This document shows positions 36,746 through 45,347 of a stretch of 64,000 nucleotides of DNA, in pieces. The stretch comes from Sandaracinaceae bacterium. GTDB lineage: Bacteria; Myxococcota_A; Polyangia; Polyangiales; JAFGIB01. The translations under genes and the position numbers were made by a program. Numbering within the stretch: the first letter of the stretch is position 1; each line of letters begins with the position of its first letter. Location: positions 23,468 through 87,467 of the forward strand of contig JADGRF010000218.1 of the NCBI GenBank assembly GCA_017881055.1, read 5' to 3'. Below the pieces are notes generated by a model. It had not been told where the DNA came from, made no database searches, and was given only the letters and a program-made list of their open reading frames with translations.

Positions 36746-37321
36746 CTATAGGTTCTTGTTGGCGAAGTCCCAGTTGACGAGCTGATCGAGGAACGTGTCG
36801 GCGTACTTCGGGCGCGCGTTGCGGTAGTCGATGTAATACGCGTGCTCCCAGACGTCGATCGTGAGGATCGGCTTGGCGGCGGTCGTGATGGGCGTCTCGG
36901 CGTTCGGGGTCTTCACGACCTTGAGCTTGCCGCCTTCCTTCACGAGCCAGGCCCAGCCCGAGCCGAACTGCGTGAGCGCAGCCTCGACGAACTGCTTACG
37001 GAACGTGTCGTAGTCGCCGAAGCTGGCGGTGATCTCGGCGGCAATGGCGCCCGTCGGCTGACCGCCGCCCTTGGGCTTCATCGAGTGCCAGTAGAACGTG
37101 TGGTTCCACACCTGTGCGGCGTTATTGAACATCGCGCCCTGCGAGCTCTTGACGATCTCCTCGAGCGACTTGCTCGCTTCCGGCTTGCCGGCGATCAGCT
37201 CGTTGAGCTTGGTCACGTAAGCCTGATGATGCTTGCCGTAGTGAAAGTCGAGGGTCTCGGGGCTGATGTGCGGCGCGAGGGCGTCCTTCGCATACGGCAG
37301 GGTGGGTAGCTCGATGGCCAT
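36746..37321 (-). CDS. sodB: Iron superoxide dismutase
   Basis: A 191-residue enzyme that dismutates superoxide. The four metal ligands are in place: H27 (LDFHYGKHHQAY), H74 (NNAAQVWNHTFYW), D156 and H160 (LTIDVWEHAYYID). Gln70 in NNAAQVWNH and FGSGWAWLV are typical of the iron form rather than manganese. There is no signal peptide, so it is cytoplasmic. AAGGAG lies about seven bases before the ATG. It precedes the cytochrome oxidase cluster on the map but is transcribed separately from it. Confidence 0.96.
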   Translation of the reverse strand: MAIELPTLPYAKDALAPHISPETLDFHYGKHHQAYVTKLNELIAGKPEASKSLEEIVKSSQGAMFNNAAQVWNHTFYWHSMKPKGGGQPTGAIAAEITASFGDYDTFRKQFVEAALTQFGSGWAWLVKEGGKLKVVKTPNAETPITTAAKPILTIDVWEHAYYIDYRNARPKYADTFLDQLVNWDFANKNL

Positions 37322-37413
37322 GGCGGTCTCCTTGATGCTTTATTGAGGGAACTCCAGATGAGGAGATCCTGAAAGCGGACAGCCCAAAGCTGCTCCGCGT
37401 GTCTGCAACCAGA

Positions 37414-37752
37414 CTACAACGGCGATCTAGAGTCGGAAAGGCTTACCGCAATGGGCGCCAGGCGCTCTTGACCGGCGCTTGCCACGACGATCGGCTTGCG
37501 CGGCTCGAGGCCCGCGGCGTTGTGCTCGTCGATGGCCATGATGCGCCGCCAGGCGTGGTAGACGAGCGTGCCGAGCGTGACGACCGGCACCACCATCATG
37601 AAGATGGTGCCCCAGAAGAACGCGCCCTGGTTGATGCCATTGCCCGAGAAACACATTGGGCAGGCATGAGCGACACCGGTGAAGGACACGAGCGTGGTGC
37701 CGAGGACGACGCAGGCCGCAAGCGCCGTGGCAAGCTGCGAATTCTTCTTCAT
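37414..37752 (-). CDS. Small CPMC-motif membrane protein at the end of the oxidase cluster
   Basis: A 112-residue protein with an N-terminal hydrophobic segment that could be a signal peptide (ending GVAHA), directly followed by CPMCFSGNG. One membrane segment lies near 47-66 (GTIFMMVVPVVTLGTLVYHAW), then a basic cytoplasmic tail. The CxxC pair would be periplasmic and could bind copper or take part in thiol exchange during oxidase assembly; that is inference. The start overlaps the second subunit-III-like gene by four bases. No family name is claimed. Confidence 0.72.
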   Translation of the reverse strand: MKKNSQLATALAACVVLGTTLVSFTGVAHACPMCFSGNGINQGAFFWGTIFMMVVPVVTLGTLVYHAWRRIMAIDEHNAAGLEPRKPIVVASAGQERLAPIAVSLSDSRSPL

Positions 37753-38330
37753 AGGTAGACCCTCAAATAGAGCACCGGCCATACGGCCACGACGAAGTAC
37801 CAGAAGAAGCGTGTCGCCCGAAACGCCGGCTCGCTCACCCCGCGACCCGCCATCTTCAGGTAGACGATACCGAGAGCGAGGATCGCGGCCGACGCGTGCA
37901 GGCCGTGCATGCCGATGATCAAGTAGAAGAACGCGCCGTGGTTGCTCGAGGTGAGCGTGAGACCCTCGTGGATCAAGCGCACCCACTCGGCGCCCTGGAA
38001 GCACACGAAGAACAAGCCGAGCACGAGCGCGATCAGCGTCGGACGGCGGGCCAGAGCCGGGTCGCGCTGCCAGGCGCGCGCAGCGAAGTGCATCATGATG
38101 CCGCTGGCGATCAACGCGCTGGTGTTGATCAGCGTCGCGCCCGCAGGCAAGCGCGGCTGGCCGATTGGCGGCCAGGTGTTGTACGCGGCACGGGTGATCG
38201 TGAAGGCGCTGACAAAGCCAGCGAACATCATGATCTCCGTCGCGATGAAGATCAGCACGCCGATCACGGCGTTGGGAGCGACCTGCTGGCGCGGCAGCCG
38301 ACGGGGAAAAGTCAGGATGTTCTCGCTCAT
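37749..38330 (-). CDS. Second cytochrome c oxidase subunit III-like protein
   Basis: A 193-residue protein with five membrane segments and the COX3 pattern: IGVLIFIATEIMMFAGFVSAF, LIASGIMMHFAARA, GLFFVCFQGAEWVRL, FYLIIGMHGLHASAAIL and FFWYFVVAVWPVLYLRVYL. The E in ATEIMMF and H in GMHGLH match conserved subunit III positions. It is the second such gene in the cluster (the first is at 38845-39417), so it may be an alternative subunit III or a related quinol-oxidase-type subunit. The ATG at 38330 was preferred over a GTG ten codons upstream, as AGGAGAGGCGGAGAG precedes it. Confidence 0.85.
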   Translation of the reverse strand: MSENILTFPRRLPRQQVAPNAVIGVLIFIATEIMMFAGFVSAFTITRAAYNTWPPIGQPRLPAGATLINTSALIASGIMMHFAARAWQRDPALARRPTLIALVLGLFFVCFQGAEWVRLIHEGLTLTSSNHGAFFYLIIGMHGLHASAAILALGIVYLKMAGRGVSEPAFRATRFFWYFVVAVWPVLYLRVYL

Positions 38331-38396
38331 CTCTCCGCCTCTCCTGTTCGCGTCCAGCACGTGCCGTCAGCCGTGGGTCACACCGTGAGTCACGCC

Positions 38397-38828
38397 CTAC
38401 TCTGCGTGCTCCGCGCCTTCGTGCTCGCCGGGATGCGCGGCACGCTCGGCCTGCTCCTTGAGAGCCGACGCCGTCTCTTCGCGGGCAGCAACGTTCTCCC
38501 AGTTGCGGCCGCGGTGCTCCATGATGTCCGGGCTCACACCCGCGAAGAACAGGAACATGAAGACGAGTGCGGTCGTGAGCATGTAGATCACGAACTTCTT
38601 CTCGACGTTCAGATGCATGAAGTGCGCGCACACGAGGTACGCCTTCACCAGCGCAATGCCGAATGCGGTCACGAGCACCAGCGCCTTGCTGTGCACGAAG
38701 TGATCGCTGATGAACGGACCGGAAACCGAGACGAGGAACAGCACGACGAGCGTCCTGTAGATCTTCATGTAGTGCGCGAGATGCGCGGCTTCGTCGTGCT
38801 CGCCGTGAGTTGCTGCTGCGTCTGACAT
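38397..38828 (-). CDS. Cytochrome c oxidase subunit IV-like protein
   Basis: A 143-residue protein with three membrane segments (about 25-43, 48-70, 78-98), the layout of the prokaryotic COX4 family (CyoD/CtaF-like). AYLVCAHFMHL and KFVIYMLTTALVFMFLFF are typical. The N-terminus is His-rich (THGEHDEAAHLAHYM) and the C-terminus is His/Glu-rich (HPGEHEGAEHAE). It is a non-catalytic subunit thought to help assembly or stability. It lies 16 bases after subunit III. Confidence 0.85.
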   Translation of the reverse strand: MSDAAATHGEHDEAAHLAHYMKIYRTLVVLFLVSVSGPFISDHFVHSKALVLVTAFGIALVKAYLVCAHFMHLNVEKKFVIYMLTTALVFMFLFFAGVSPDIMEHRGRNWENVAAREETASALKEQAERAAHPGEHEGAEHAE

Positions 38829-38844
38829 GATCAGGTTCTCGCTT

Positions 38845-39417
38845 TCACTTCGCGATGTAGAGCAGGGGGAAGAGGAAGATCCAAACGACGTCGACGAAGT
38901 GCCAGTAGATGCCGATCAGCTCGACACGCTGCAGCTCTTGGTTCTTCTTGGCGTCCTGCGCGATGATCAGCATGATGATCGCGCCGCCGATGACGTGGCA
39001 GGCGTGGAGGCCAGCGGCCGTGTAGTAGAACGACCAGAAGGCGTTCTTCGAGATCACGAAGCCTTCGCTGATCTCGTGGTGCCACTCGTAGCCCTTGATG
39101 CACAAGAACGTGAGGGCGCCGCCGACCGTCATGTACAGCCAGTTCGCCGCGGACTTGCCGCGACCGTGCTCGGCCTCGAAGTGCGCGCGCACGGCGAACA
39201 GGCTCGACGTGAGCAGCACGAACGTGTTGGTGGCGCCGAGCGCGGTGTTGGTGTGCGCGGCGTAGCCACCGAACTCGGGGTGACCGAGGCGGTGCATGAG
39301 ATACGAACAGAGCAGGCCGCCGAAGATCACGATCTCGGAGGCGAGCACCCACCACACGGCCAGCTTGCCGGTGGCGATGCCTGTCACGCTGCGCGTGGTT
39401 GCGATGGGTCGCGACAT
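38845..39417 (-). CDS. coxC: Cytochrome c oxidase subunit III
   Basis: A 190-residue five-helix subunit III of the short bacterial type. LAVWWVLASEIVIFGGLLCSY, TNTFVLLTSSLFAV, LTFLCIKGYEWHHEI, FYYTAAGLHACHVIGGAIIM and YWHFVDVVWIFLFPLLY match the family, including the conserved Glu in ASEIVIF and the C-terminal YWHFVDVVWIF. Subunit III stabilises turnover and the proton path. It follows coxA by three bases. Confidence 0.93.
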   Translation of the reverse strand: MSRPIATTRSVTGIATGKLAVWWVLASEIVIFGGLLCSYLMHRLGHPEFGGYAAHTNTALGATNTFVLLTSSLFAVRAHFEAEHGRGKSAANWLYMTVGGALTFLCIKGYEWHHEISEGFVISKNAFWSFYYTAAGLHACHVIGGAIIMLIIAQDAKKNQELQRVELIGIYWHFVDVVWIFLFPLLYIAK

Positions 39418-39420
39418 AAT

Positions 39421-41163
39421 TCAGCCAACCTCGTTCTGCGGCCAGAAGTCTTCTTCGCGACCGGGCACGCTGTACTCGTACGGACCGCGGTAGCAGTTCG
39501 GCAGCTCGGCGAAGTTGCCGTGTGGGGGCGGCGACACCGTCTGCCACTCCAGCGTGTTGGCGTTCCAGGGGTTGTTACCCGCGGGCTTGCCTTTGAACAT
39601 GCTGTAGAAAAAGTTGATGAAGAAGATGCCCTGGAACGCGATCAGCACCAGCAGCGACACGGTCGCAAACTCGCGCATCTGGATCAGGTGCGGCGTCCAC
39701 TGCTCGGGGAAGTTCGCGTAGTTGTAGATGCGGCGGTGGTCGCCGCCCATGCCCGTGATGAACAGCGGGATGAAGATGCCGTTGAACGGGATGACCGTGC
39801 CCCAGAAGTGAATCTTGCCGAGGGTCTCGTTCATCATCGTGCCGAACATCTTCGGGAACCAGTACGTGGTCGCCGCGAACACGGCGATGACCGCGATCGG
39901 CACGAACGTGTAGTGGAAGTGCGCGAGCACGAAATACGTGTCGTGGAAGTAGATGTCCGAGCCGCTGGACCCCAGGAAGATGCCGGTCACGCCGCCGATG
40001 ATGAACTCACCGATGAACCCGAGCGCCCAGAGCATCGGCGTGGTGAGCGTGATCGAACCGCCGTAGAGCGTTGCGACGTAGACGAACATCATCTCGGCGA
40101 TCGGAATCGAGATCAGCACGGTGGTGGCCGTGAACACGTTCGCCATGCGCGGGTCGATGCCGGCGATGAACTGGTGATGCGCCCAGACGAAGAAGCTGAG
40201 CACGGCCGTACCGAACGCGGTGTAGAGCACGGTCTTGTACGCGAACAGCTTCTTGCGCGAGAACACCGTGATGATCTCCGCGACGATGCCGACCGCCGGC
40301 AACAGCACCACGTAGACCTCAGGGTGACCGAAGAACCAGAACAAGTGCTGCCAGAGGATCGGGTCGCCACCGCGGACCGGATCGAAGAAGCCGGTTCCGA
40401 GCTGCTGATCGAACACGAGCATGACGGCGCCGGCGACCAGCGGCCCGACCGAAGCCATGAACAGGATGCTGGCGATGACGATCATCCAGACCACCATCGG
40501 GATGTCGAACATCTTCATACCGGGCGCGCGCGAGTTCATCGCGGTCGTCACGAAGTTGATGCCGCCGAGCAGAAACGCCACGAACTCGAGCGCGACTGCG
40601 ATCACCCACATCGTGGAGCCGAGCGGCGTCAGGTTGTACTGCGACTTGGCCGAAAGCGGCGGATACGCCGTCCAGGCGCCGCCGAAGCCGCCACCCGGAA
40701 CGAACCACGACGCAATCAGCACGATCGCGCTGAGCAGGAAGATTTGGTAGCTGAGGCGATTGATGCGTGGGAACACCATGTCGTCGCAACCGAGCATCAG
40801 CGGGATCAGGAAGTTGCCGAACGCGGCGATCAAGACCGGCATGGCCAGCCAGAAGATCATGATCGTGCCGTGGTTCGTGATCAGCTGGTTGTACTCGTTG
40901 GGCGAGACCACACCGAAGCCGGGCACGTTGTGACCGGGGTACGCCATCTGCATGCGGAAGGCGTACGAGAAGAAGCCACCGATCAGGCCCATGGCCATGC
41001 CGGTGAACAGGTACTGCTTGGCGATCATCTTGTGATCGACCGACCACAGGTACTTCTTGATGAAGCCGTCTTCGTGATGACCGTGCGCGCCAGTATCACC
41101 GTGATCGTGATCATGTCCGTGGTCGTCATGCGCGTGCGCGTGTTCTTCTGCGGGCTGAGACAT
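39421..41163 (-). CDS. coxA: Cytochrome c oxidase subunit I
   Basis: A 580-residue catalytic subunit with about twelve membrane segments. Heme and copper ligands are seen in NHGTIMIFWLAMP, FFGHPEVYVVLLPAVG (the His-Tyr pair and Glu of A1-type oxidases), VWAHHQFIAGIDP (two CuB histidines) and YFVLAHFHYTFVP (heme histidines). It reduces oxygen to water and pumps protons. The N-terminus carries an unusual 30-residue His/Asp/Gly-rich tail (HAHAHDDHGHDHDHG, HGHHEDG) before the first helix. It follows coxB by 37 bases. Confidence 0.98.
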   Translation of the reverse strand: MSQPAEEHAHAHDDHGHDHDHGDTGAHGHHEDGFIKKYLWSVDHKMIAKQYLFTGMAMGLIGGFFSYAFRMQMAYPGHNVPGFGVVSPNEYNQLITNHGTIMIFWLAMPVLIAAFGNFLIPLMLGCDDMVFPRINRLSYQIFLLSAIVLIASWFVPGGGFGGAWTAYPPLSAKSQYNLTPLGSTMWVIAVALEFVAFLLGGINFVTTAMNSRAPGMKMFDIPMVVWMIVIASILFMASVGPLVAGAVMLVFDQQLGTGFFDPVRGGDPILWQHLFWFFGHPEVYVVLLPAVGIVAEIITVFSRKKLFAYKTVLYTAFGTAVLSFFVWAHHQFIAGIDPRMANVFTATTVLISIPIAEMMFVYVATLYGGSITLTTPMLWALGFIGEFIIGGVTGIFLGSSGSDIYFHDTYFVLAHFHYTFVPIAVIAVFAATTYWFPKMFGTMMNETLGKIHFWGTVIPFNGIFIPLFITGMGGDHRRIYNYANFPEQWTPHLIQMREFATVSLLVLIAFQGIFFINFFYSMFKGKPAGNNPWNANTLEWQTVSPPPHGNFAELPNCYRGPYEYSVPGREEDFWPQNEVG

Positions 41164-41200
41164 GGGTTTCCTGTCCTCTAACTAAACTCTGCCGAAGGAG

Positions 41201-41878
41201 TTACTTGGTGGCCAGCGCCGCTTGGGCGGCCATCCACGCGTTGTGCTCGCCGGCGCTCTCGATCACGATGCGTGCGGGCATCAGGCCGTGGCCGATGCCG
41301 CAGATCTCCGCGCACTGGATGTCGTGCGTACCGGTCTTCTTGGCGCGGAACCAGCCCGTGATCACGCGACCCGGAATTGCGTCCTGTTTCAAACGAAAGA
41401 CAGGAACGGAGAACGAGTGCAGCACGTCGCGCGCTTCGAGCTTGAAGTGATAGGTGGTGTCCACCTTCACGTGCAGCTCGTCGACGGTCTTGATGTCGTC
41501 CGCGGTGTCCAGCTTACCGTCGGGGCCCGGCTGCACGAAGCTCCACGCCCACTGCTGGCCGATGATGCGCACGGTCTCCTGGGCGGGCGGCATGGTCTGC
41601 TTCACGTCGACCCAGACGCGTACGGCGCCGATGATGACCGCGATGTCGCACAGCAACACGAGCTCGTGCGGGATGCCGATCCAGCGCTTCTGGTGCTTCT
41701 CTTCACCCGTGATGTACTGCGCCTTGACGCCGGGCTTCTTGCGGTACGCGACGATCAGACCGAGGAACACGACCTCGACCAGCACGAACCAGAAGCCCGT
41801 GATGACCGCGATCATCGTGATCAGGTTGTCGATGTCGGCCGCGTAGGTCGACACCTGCTCGATGTAGTGCTCAATCAT
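41201..41878 (-). CDS. coxB: Cytochrome c oxidase subunit II
   Basis: A 225-residue subunit with two membrane helices (about 20-45 and 73-92) and a periplasmic cupredoxin domain. The CuA ligands are H154 (VLHSFSVP), C189, E191, C193, H197 and M200 (CAEICGIGHGLM), all present. GQQWAWSF is the usual electron-entry motif. The C-terminus has no fused cytochrome c; separate cytochrome c genes lie just upstream instead. There is no clear cleavable signal peptide. The start overlaps the tiny upstream gene's stop (ATGA). Confidence 0.96.
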   Translation of the reverse strand: MIEHYIEQVSTYAADIDNLITMIAVITGFWFVLVEVVFLGLIVAYRKKPGVKAQYITGEEKHQKRWIGIPHELVLLCDIAVIIGAVRVWVDVKQTMPPAQETVRIIGQQWAWSFVQPGPDGKLDTADDIKTVDELHVKVDTTYHFKLEARDVLHSFSVPVFRLKQDAIPGRVITGWFRAKKTGTHDIQCAEICGIGHGLMPARIVIESAGEHNAWMAAQAALATK

Positions 41879-42087
41879 TGCGCACTCCGTGAGTCTTGGT
41901 CTTGGTGCACTCCGTGCACCGGCGCGCCCGCATGCTCATAGTCGCTCGGCTTCATGTGCGCTTCCTCGCGGCGGTTACCACCGATCACGAACATGAACAC
42001 GACGCTGATGTAGAGGACGGCAGCGAGGATCGTCACGGCGAACGTCTTCGCAGCCAGCGATTCGGGAGTGATGTTTGGGTTCGCCAT
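41875..42087 (-). CDS. Tiny single-helix membrane protein in the oxidase cluster
   Basis: A 70-residue protein with one membrane helix (about 13-36, TFAVTILAAVLYISVVFMFVIGG) and a hydrophilic His-containing tail (HAGAPVHGVHQDQD). The tight overlap with coxB (four bases) and the eight-base gap from the upstream cytochrome support a real gene. It could be a small oxidase subunit like those of cbb3 or caa3 enzymes, or an assembly factor. No family is recognised. Confidence 0.65.
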   Translation of the reverse strand: MANPNITPESLAAKTFAVTILAAVLYISVVFMFVIGGNRREEAHMKPSDYEHAGAPVHGVHQDQDSRSAQ

Positions 42088-42095
42088 GTTCTGCT

Positions 42096-42752
42096 CTATT
42101 GCTGCAGGGTACCGATGTGCGCGATCACGTCCTTCATCGCCTGCTCGTCGACCAGCGTCTGAGACATCGGGCGCATCGTCGCGCCGGAGACGTCCAGCGG
42201 GTTGGTCCCGCGGATACCGGCCTTGAACTTCTTCAGCGACGCAAACAGGTACCAGTCGCTGGCGTGGTTGAGCGGCGGCGCCTTCATGGCTTCCATGCCG
42301 CCGGCCTGTGGGCCGTGACACGCCAGGCAGGTCGCAAACAGCGTCTTGCCGTGCTCGGCGTTGCCGTCCTTGAGCTCGGCGGCCGGCTTCACGACCGGCA
42401 GCTTCGAGACGTACTCCGAGACCACGGCGATCTCGGCATCGGTCGCGAGACTCATCGCCATCGGCCGCATCTGCATGCCGGTGAGATCGTCGAAGTGGGT
42501 GCCGCGCCCGCCCTGCTTGAACTTCTTGAGCTGCGCTTCGATGTACCACTGCGGCAAGCCCGCAATCTCGGGTGCGTTCACCGCGCGGTTTCCAGCTGCT
42601 GTCGGGCCGTGGCACTGCGAGCAGAGCTGGAAGAGCTCGTGACCTTCAGGCGTCGGCGCCGGGCCAGCCACGGAGCACGCGCTTGCGAGCATGCAGAGGA
42701 CAAACAAGGCAGGGACGGTTCGCGCTTTCATGGGGGCCATGATCTTGGTCAT
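42096..42752 (-). CDS. Diheme cytochrome c lipoprotein
   Basis: A 218-residue protein with a lipoprotein signal (ALFVLCMLASAC). Two class-I cytochrome c domains follow: CSQCH (C44, C47, H48) and CLACH (C142, C145, H146), each with a downstream Met region (GMQMRPM and GATMRPM). The tandem layout resembles cytochrome c4 and the cytochromes that donate electrons to oxidases. It is likely tethered at the periplasmic face and feeds CuA of coxB. ATGs at 42752, 42740 and 42731 are all in frame, and the last gives the most typical signal peptide. Confidence 0.9.
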   Translation of the reverse strand: MTKIMAPMKARTVPALFVLCMLASACSVAGPAPTPEGHELFQLCSQCHGPTAAGNRAVNAPEIAGLPQWYIEAQLKKFKQGGRGTHFDDLTGMQMRPMAMSLATDAEIAVVSEYVSKLPVVKPAAELKDGNAEHGKTLFATCLACHGPQAGGMEAMKAPPLNHASDWYLFASLKKFKAGIRGTNPLDVSGATMRPMSQTLVDEQAMKDVIAHIGTLQQ

Positions 42753-42775
42753 GAGGGCATCGCTCGGGGTGCAAA

Positions 42776-43456
42776 TCAAGGCTTGGCGGGCGGCTTGGCC
42801 GGCGCCTTCTTGGTGGGAGCCGCGGGAGCGGCGGGGGCGACGGGCGCGGCTTCGGGCGCCGGTGCGGGCGCGGCACCACCTGCAGCCGGACGCAGCGCAT
42901 TCAGCTCGGTGGCAGTCCAGTTGGCGGTGTGGCTCGCGATCGCGGCGCGAACGGCCGCGACCTGATCCTTCGTGATGGCGCTCGCTTTGTTGCCGAAGTG
43001 CGTGCGCACCCAGGTCAACGCGTCGGCGATCTTCTGATCGTCGGCGGACACGCCTGGCGGCGGCGGCATGAGCGAATTGAACTGACTGCCGTTCACTTGG
43101 ATCGGACCGCTCAGACCTGCGATCACGATACGGATCGGCGTCTCGGCGTCTTCGGCGGCCCAGCTCGAGCCCGCGAGTGGTGGGAACGTGCCCGCGAGAC
43201 CCTTGGCGTCCGCCTGATGGCAGGTCGCGCACACGGTCGTGAACACCTTCTCGCCCGGATCGCTGGGACCCGACGACGTGACGATCGACGCGGCATACGG
43301 CGAAGGCGGCTCGACCTTCGGGTACGTCGGGAGATCTTCGACGCTCGGGATGAACGGCCGACCGAACCACAGGTTCAAGCCCGCGAAGATCATCACTCCG
43401 ACTGCGACGCCTGTCGCCACCGGAACCACGAGCTTGCCGCCTTGCGCTTCCATCAT
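42776..43456 (-). CDS. Membrane-anchored monoheme cytochrome c with Pro/Ala tail
   Basis: A 226-residue protein with one N-terminal membrane anchor (about 9-30), a class-I cytochrome c domain with CATCH (C76, C79, H80) and the Met ligand in SLMPPPPGVS. A 45-residue C-terminal tail is almost only Ala, Pro and Lys (PAPAPEAAPVAPAAPAAP). The tail is probably flexible and may reach a partner. It belongs to the cytochromes that carry electrons to aa3 oxidases. It follows the small membrane protein at 43509-43973. Confidence 0.88.
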   Translation of the reverse strand: MMEAQGGKLVVPVATGVAVGVMIFAGLNLWFGRPFIPSVEDLPTYPKVEPPSPYAASIVTSSGPSDPGEKVFTTVCATCHQADAKGLAGTFPPLAGSSWAAEDAETPIRIVIAGLSGPIQVNGSQFNSLMPPPPGVSADDQKIADALTWVRTHFGNKASAITKDQVAAVRAAIASHTANWTATELNALRPAAGGAAPAPAPEAAPVAPAAPAAPTKKAPAKPPAKP

Positions 43457-43508
43457 GTCTCTTACCTTGTCTGGCGTGTCAGGTGGCCGGTGTGACTACG
43501 AAAGCTCC

Positions 43509-43973
43509 TCAGCGCGTGCCCGAAGGAGCGGCGCCGGGGGCACCGGCTGCGTCGGGAGCCGCGTTCGGATCGATGACGGCGGCCGCTGCGGCAGGTACAG
43601 GAGCAATCGGTGCGCGCGCAACACGAATCGGGTGCGCGACGGCGGCCTGAAAGCCAGGCTTGCGAATCCAGCCCGAGACTGCAGACAGATCGTCCGACTG
43701 CACGGGCGCGATCGTGCCGATGCCGACGCGGCCGCGCTGAGCGATCAGCGCCTTGGCCTGTTCGATCGGCAGCTTGCCGTTGTCGAGCTTCTCACGCTGC
43801 GTGGCGCGCTCGGCCAGCAGCGGCTCGTTGGCGGCGGTTTCCATGAGCTGCGCGTGGTAGCTCATGTCGATGTACGTGCCGTAGAAGATCTGGGCGGCGA
43901 AGAGACCGCCAGCAACGGCGCATGCCACCCCGATGTAAACGAAGAACTCGGATCTGCTGTCTTCTTGGGACAT
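43509..43973 (-). CDS. Membrane-anchored protein leading the oxidase cluster
   Basis: A 154-residue protein with one N-terminal helix (about 10-30, FFVYIGVACAVAGGLFAAQIF), a periplasmic helical part (YHAQLMETAANEPLLAERATQREKLDNG) and an Ala/Pro-rich tail. It does not contain heme or copper motifs. Its place before two cytochromes c and coxBAC suggests an oxidase-specific subunit or assembly factor. The ATG at 43973 was taken because upstream in-frame sequence is Arg-rich and not protein-like. Confidence 0.65.
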   Translation of the reverse strand: MSQEDSRSEFFVYIGVACAVAGGLFAAQIFYGTYIDMSYHAQLMETAANEPLLAERATQREKLDNGKLPIEQAKALIAQRGRVGIGTIAPVQSDDLSAVSGWIRKPGFQAAVAHPIRVARAPIAPVPAAAAAVIDPNAAPDAAGAPGAAPSGTR

Positions 43974-44213
43974 CGCTTTGACTCGGTGGGCGTGTGGGTC
44001 CAGTGCGTGCCGCGCCGCAAGGGCGGCTCTTGACCTCTGGCCTCGGATTGCAAGGCGGCGGGACTCGACGCGGTGCGACCCGAAGTACCTGAGGTTGCAG
44101 CGCGTGGCAGCGCGTTTTGCGCGCAACGTGAGCGCCCGGGGGCCTTCGGCGGGGGCGATAGATGGCACAGTTGGGCTGGCCGATCAAGCGTTTGCAGCGC
44201 GGGTTACGGGGGT

Positions 44214-45347
44214 TTACACGCGCTGGCCGACCTCATCCTCGACCCGCATCCGCGCCTCGGTCTCGGCCGCAAACTCGCGGTACCGGCCAGCCCGGATCGC
44301 GTCGCGCGCGGCCTGAGTCAGGCGCTGGTAGAAATGCAGGTTGTGCTGCGTGATCAGCCGCGGGGCCAAGAGCTCGCCGGCGGCCACCAAATGCCGCAGA
44401 TAGGCGCGGGAAAATGTGCGACAGACGGGGCAGTCGCAGCGCGCGTCGAGGGGGGAGTCGTCCTCGCGGTGGCGGCTCTGCTTGAGGTTGACGCGGCCTC
44501 CCCAGGTGAGGGCCTGGCCGTTGCGCGCATTCCGGGTCGGGAGCACGCAGTCGAACATGTCGACGCCAGCGCCGATCGCGCGCAGCAGATCGATTGGCTT
44601 GCCAACCCCCATCAAGTACCGCGGACGGGAGCGCGGCATCTTCGGGGCGACCTCGGCGAGGACCCCGTAGGTGACCTCCATCGACTCGCCGACGGAGAAG
44701 CCGCCAAGCGCCAAGCCGTCGAACGGCATCTCAGCCAGCTCGGCCAGGTGGGCCAGGCGCAGATCCGGGAAGCTGCCGCCCTGGACGATCCCGAAGCGGG
44801 CCTGGCCGGCAGGTGCGGGCACAGCGAGACAGCGCGCGGCCCAGCGCGTGGTGCGCGCGACCGCGGCCTCGACGCTCGCGCGGTCGGCGGTGCCGGGGGG
44901 ACACTCATCGAGCACCATCGCGATGTCCGAGCCGAGCAGCGCCTGGACTTCCATCGAGCGCTCCGGCGAGAGCGCGTGCTGGGCGCCGTCGATGTGCGAG
45001 CGGAACACGACGCCGTCGTCGTCGAGCTTGCGCATCTTCGCCAGCGAGAAGACCTGAAAGCCGCCGCTGTCGGTGAGCAGCGCGTGCGGCCAGGCCATGA
45101 AGCGCTGCACGCCGCCGAGCTTGTGCACCAGCTCGGCACTCGGCCGCAGCATCAAGTGATAGGTGTTCGCGAGGATCAGGCGCGCGCCCGTTGCGGAAAG
45201 CTCGTCCGGCGTCTGCGTCTTCACCGTGGCCTGCGTACCCACCGGCATGAACACAGGCGTCTCGACCACGGCGCGTGGCGTGGTCAAGCGCGTGACACGC
45301 GCCGGGCCGTCTTCGGCCAACACCTCGAACGCGAAGCCCGGTGTCAT
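44214..45347 (-). CDS. tgt: Queuine/preQ1 tRNA-guanine transglycosylase
   Basis: A 377-residue TIM-barrel enzyme that swaps guanine-34 of tRNAs for preQ1. The catalytic nucleophile lies in GVDMFDCVLPTRNARNG and the proton-relay Asp in MVLDECPPG. The zinc site at the end is CDCPVCRTFSRAYLRHL plus a late His (TQHNLHF). QSFxxL-like substrate motifs and GGFSVGE are present. The start shares one base with the queA stop (TAATG), so the two are coupled. Length is normal for bacterial Tgt. Confidence 0.97.
   Translation of the reverse strand: MTPGFAFEVLAEDGPARVTRLTTPRAVVETPVFMPVGTQATVKTQTPDELSATGARLILANTYHLMLRPSAELVHKLGGVQRFMAWPHALLTDSGGFQVFSLAKMRKLDDDGVVFRSHIDGAQHALSPERSMEVQALLGSDIAMVLDECPPGTADRASVEAAVARTTRWAARCLAVPAPAGQARFGIVQGGSFPDLRLAHLAELAEMPFDGLALGGFSVGESMEVTYGVLAEVAPKMPRSRPRYLMGVGKPIDLLRAIGAGVDMFDCVLPTRNARNGQALTWGGRVNLKQSRHREDDSPLDARCDCPVCRTFSRAYLRHLVAAGELLAPRLITQHNLHFYQRLTQAARDAIRAGRYREFAAETEARMRVEDEVGQRV

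Noticed and set aside
38827-41181. A 784-codon open frame on the plus strand across the oxidase genes
   Set aside because: It is exactly antisense to coxA, coxC and coxD, is extremely rich in Arg, Glu and His, and has no domain. High GC3 of the real genes removes stops from the opposite frame.
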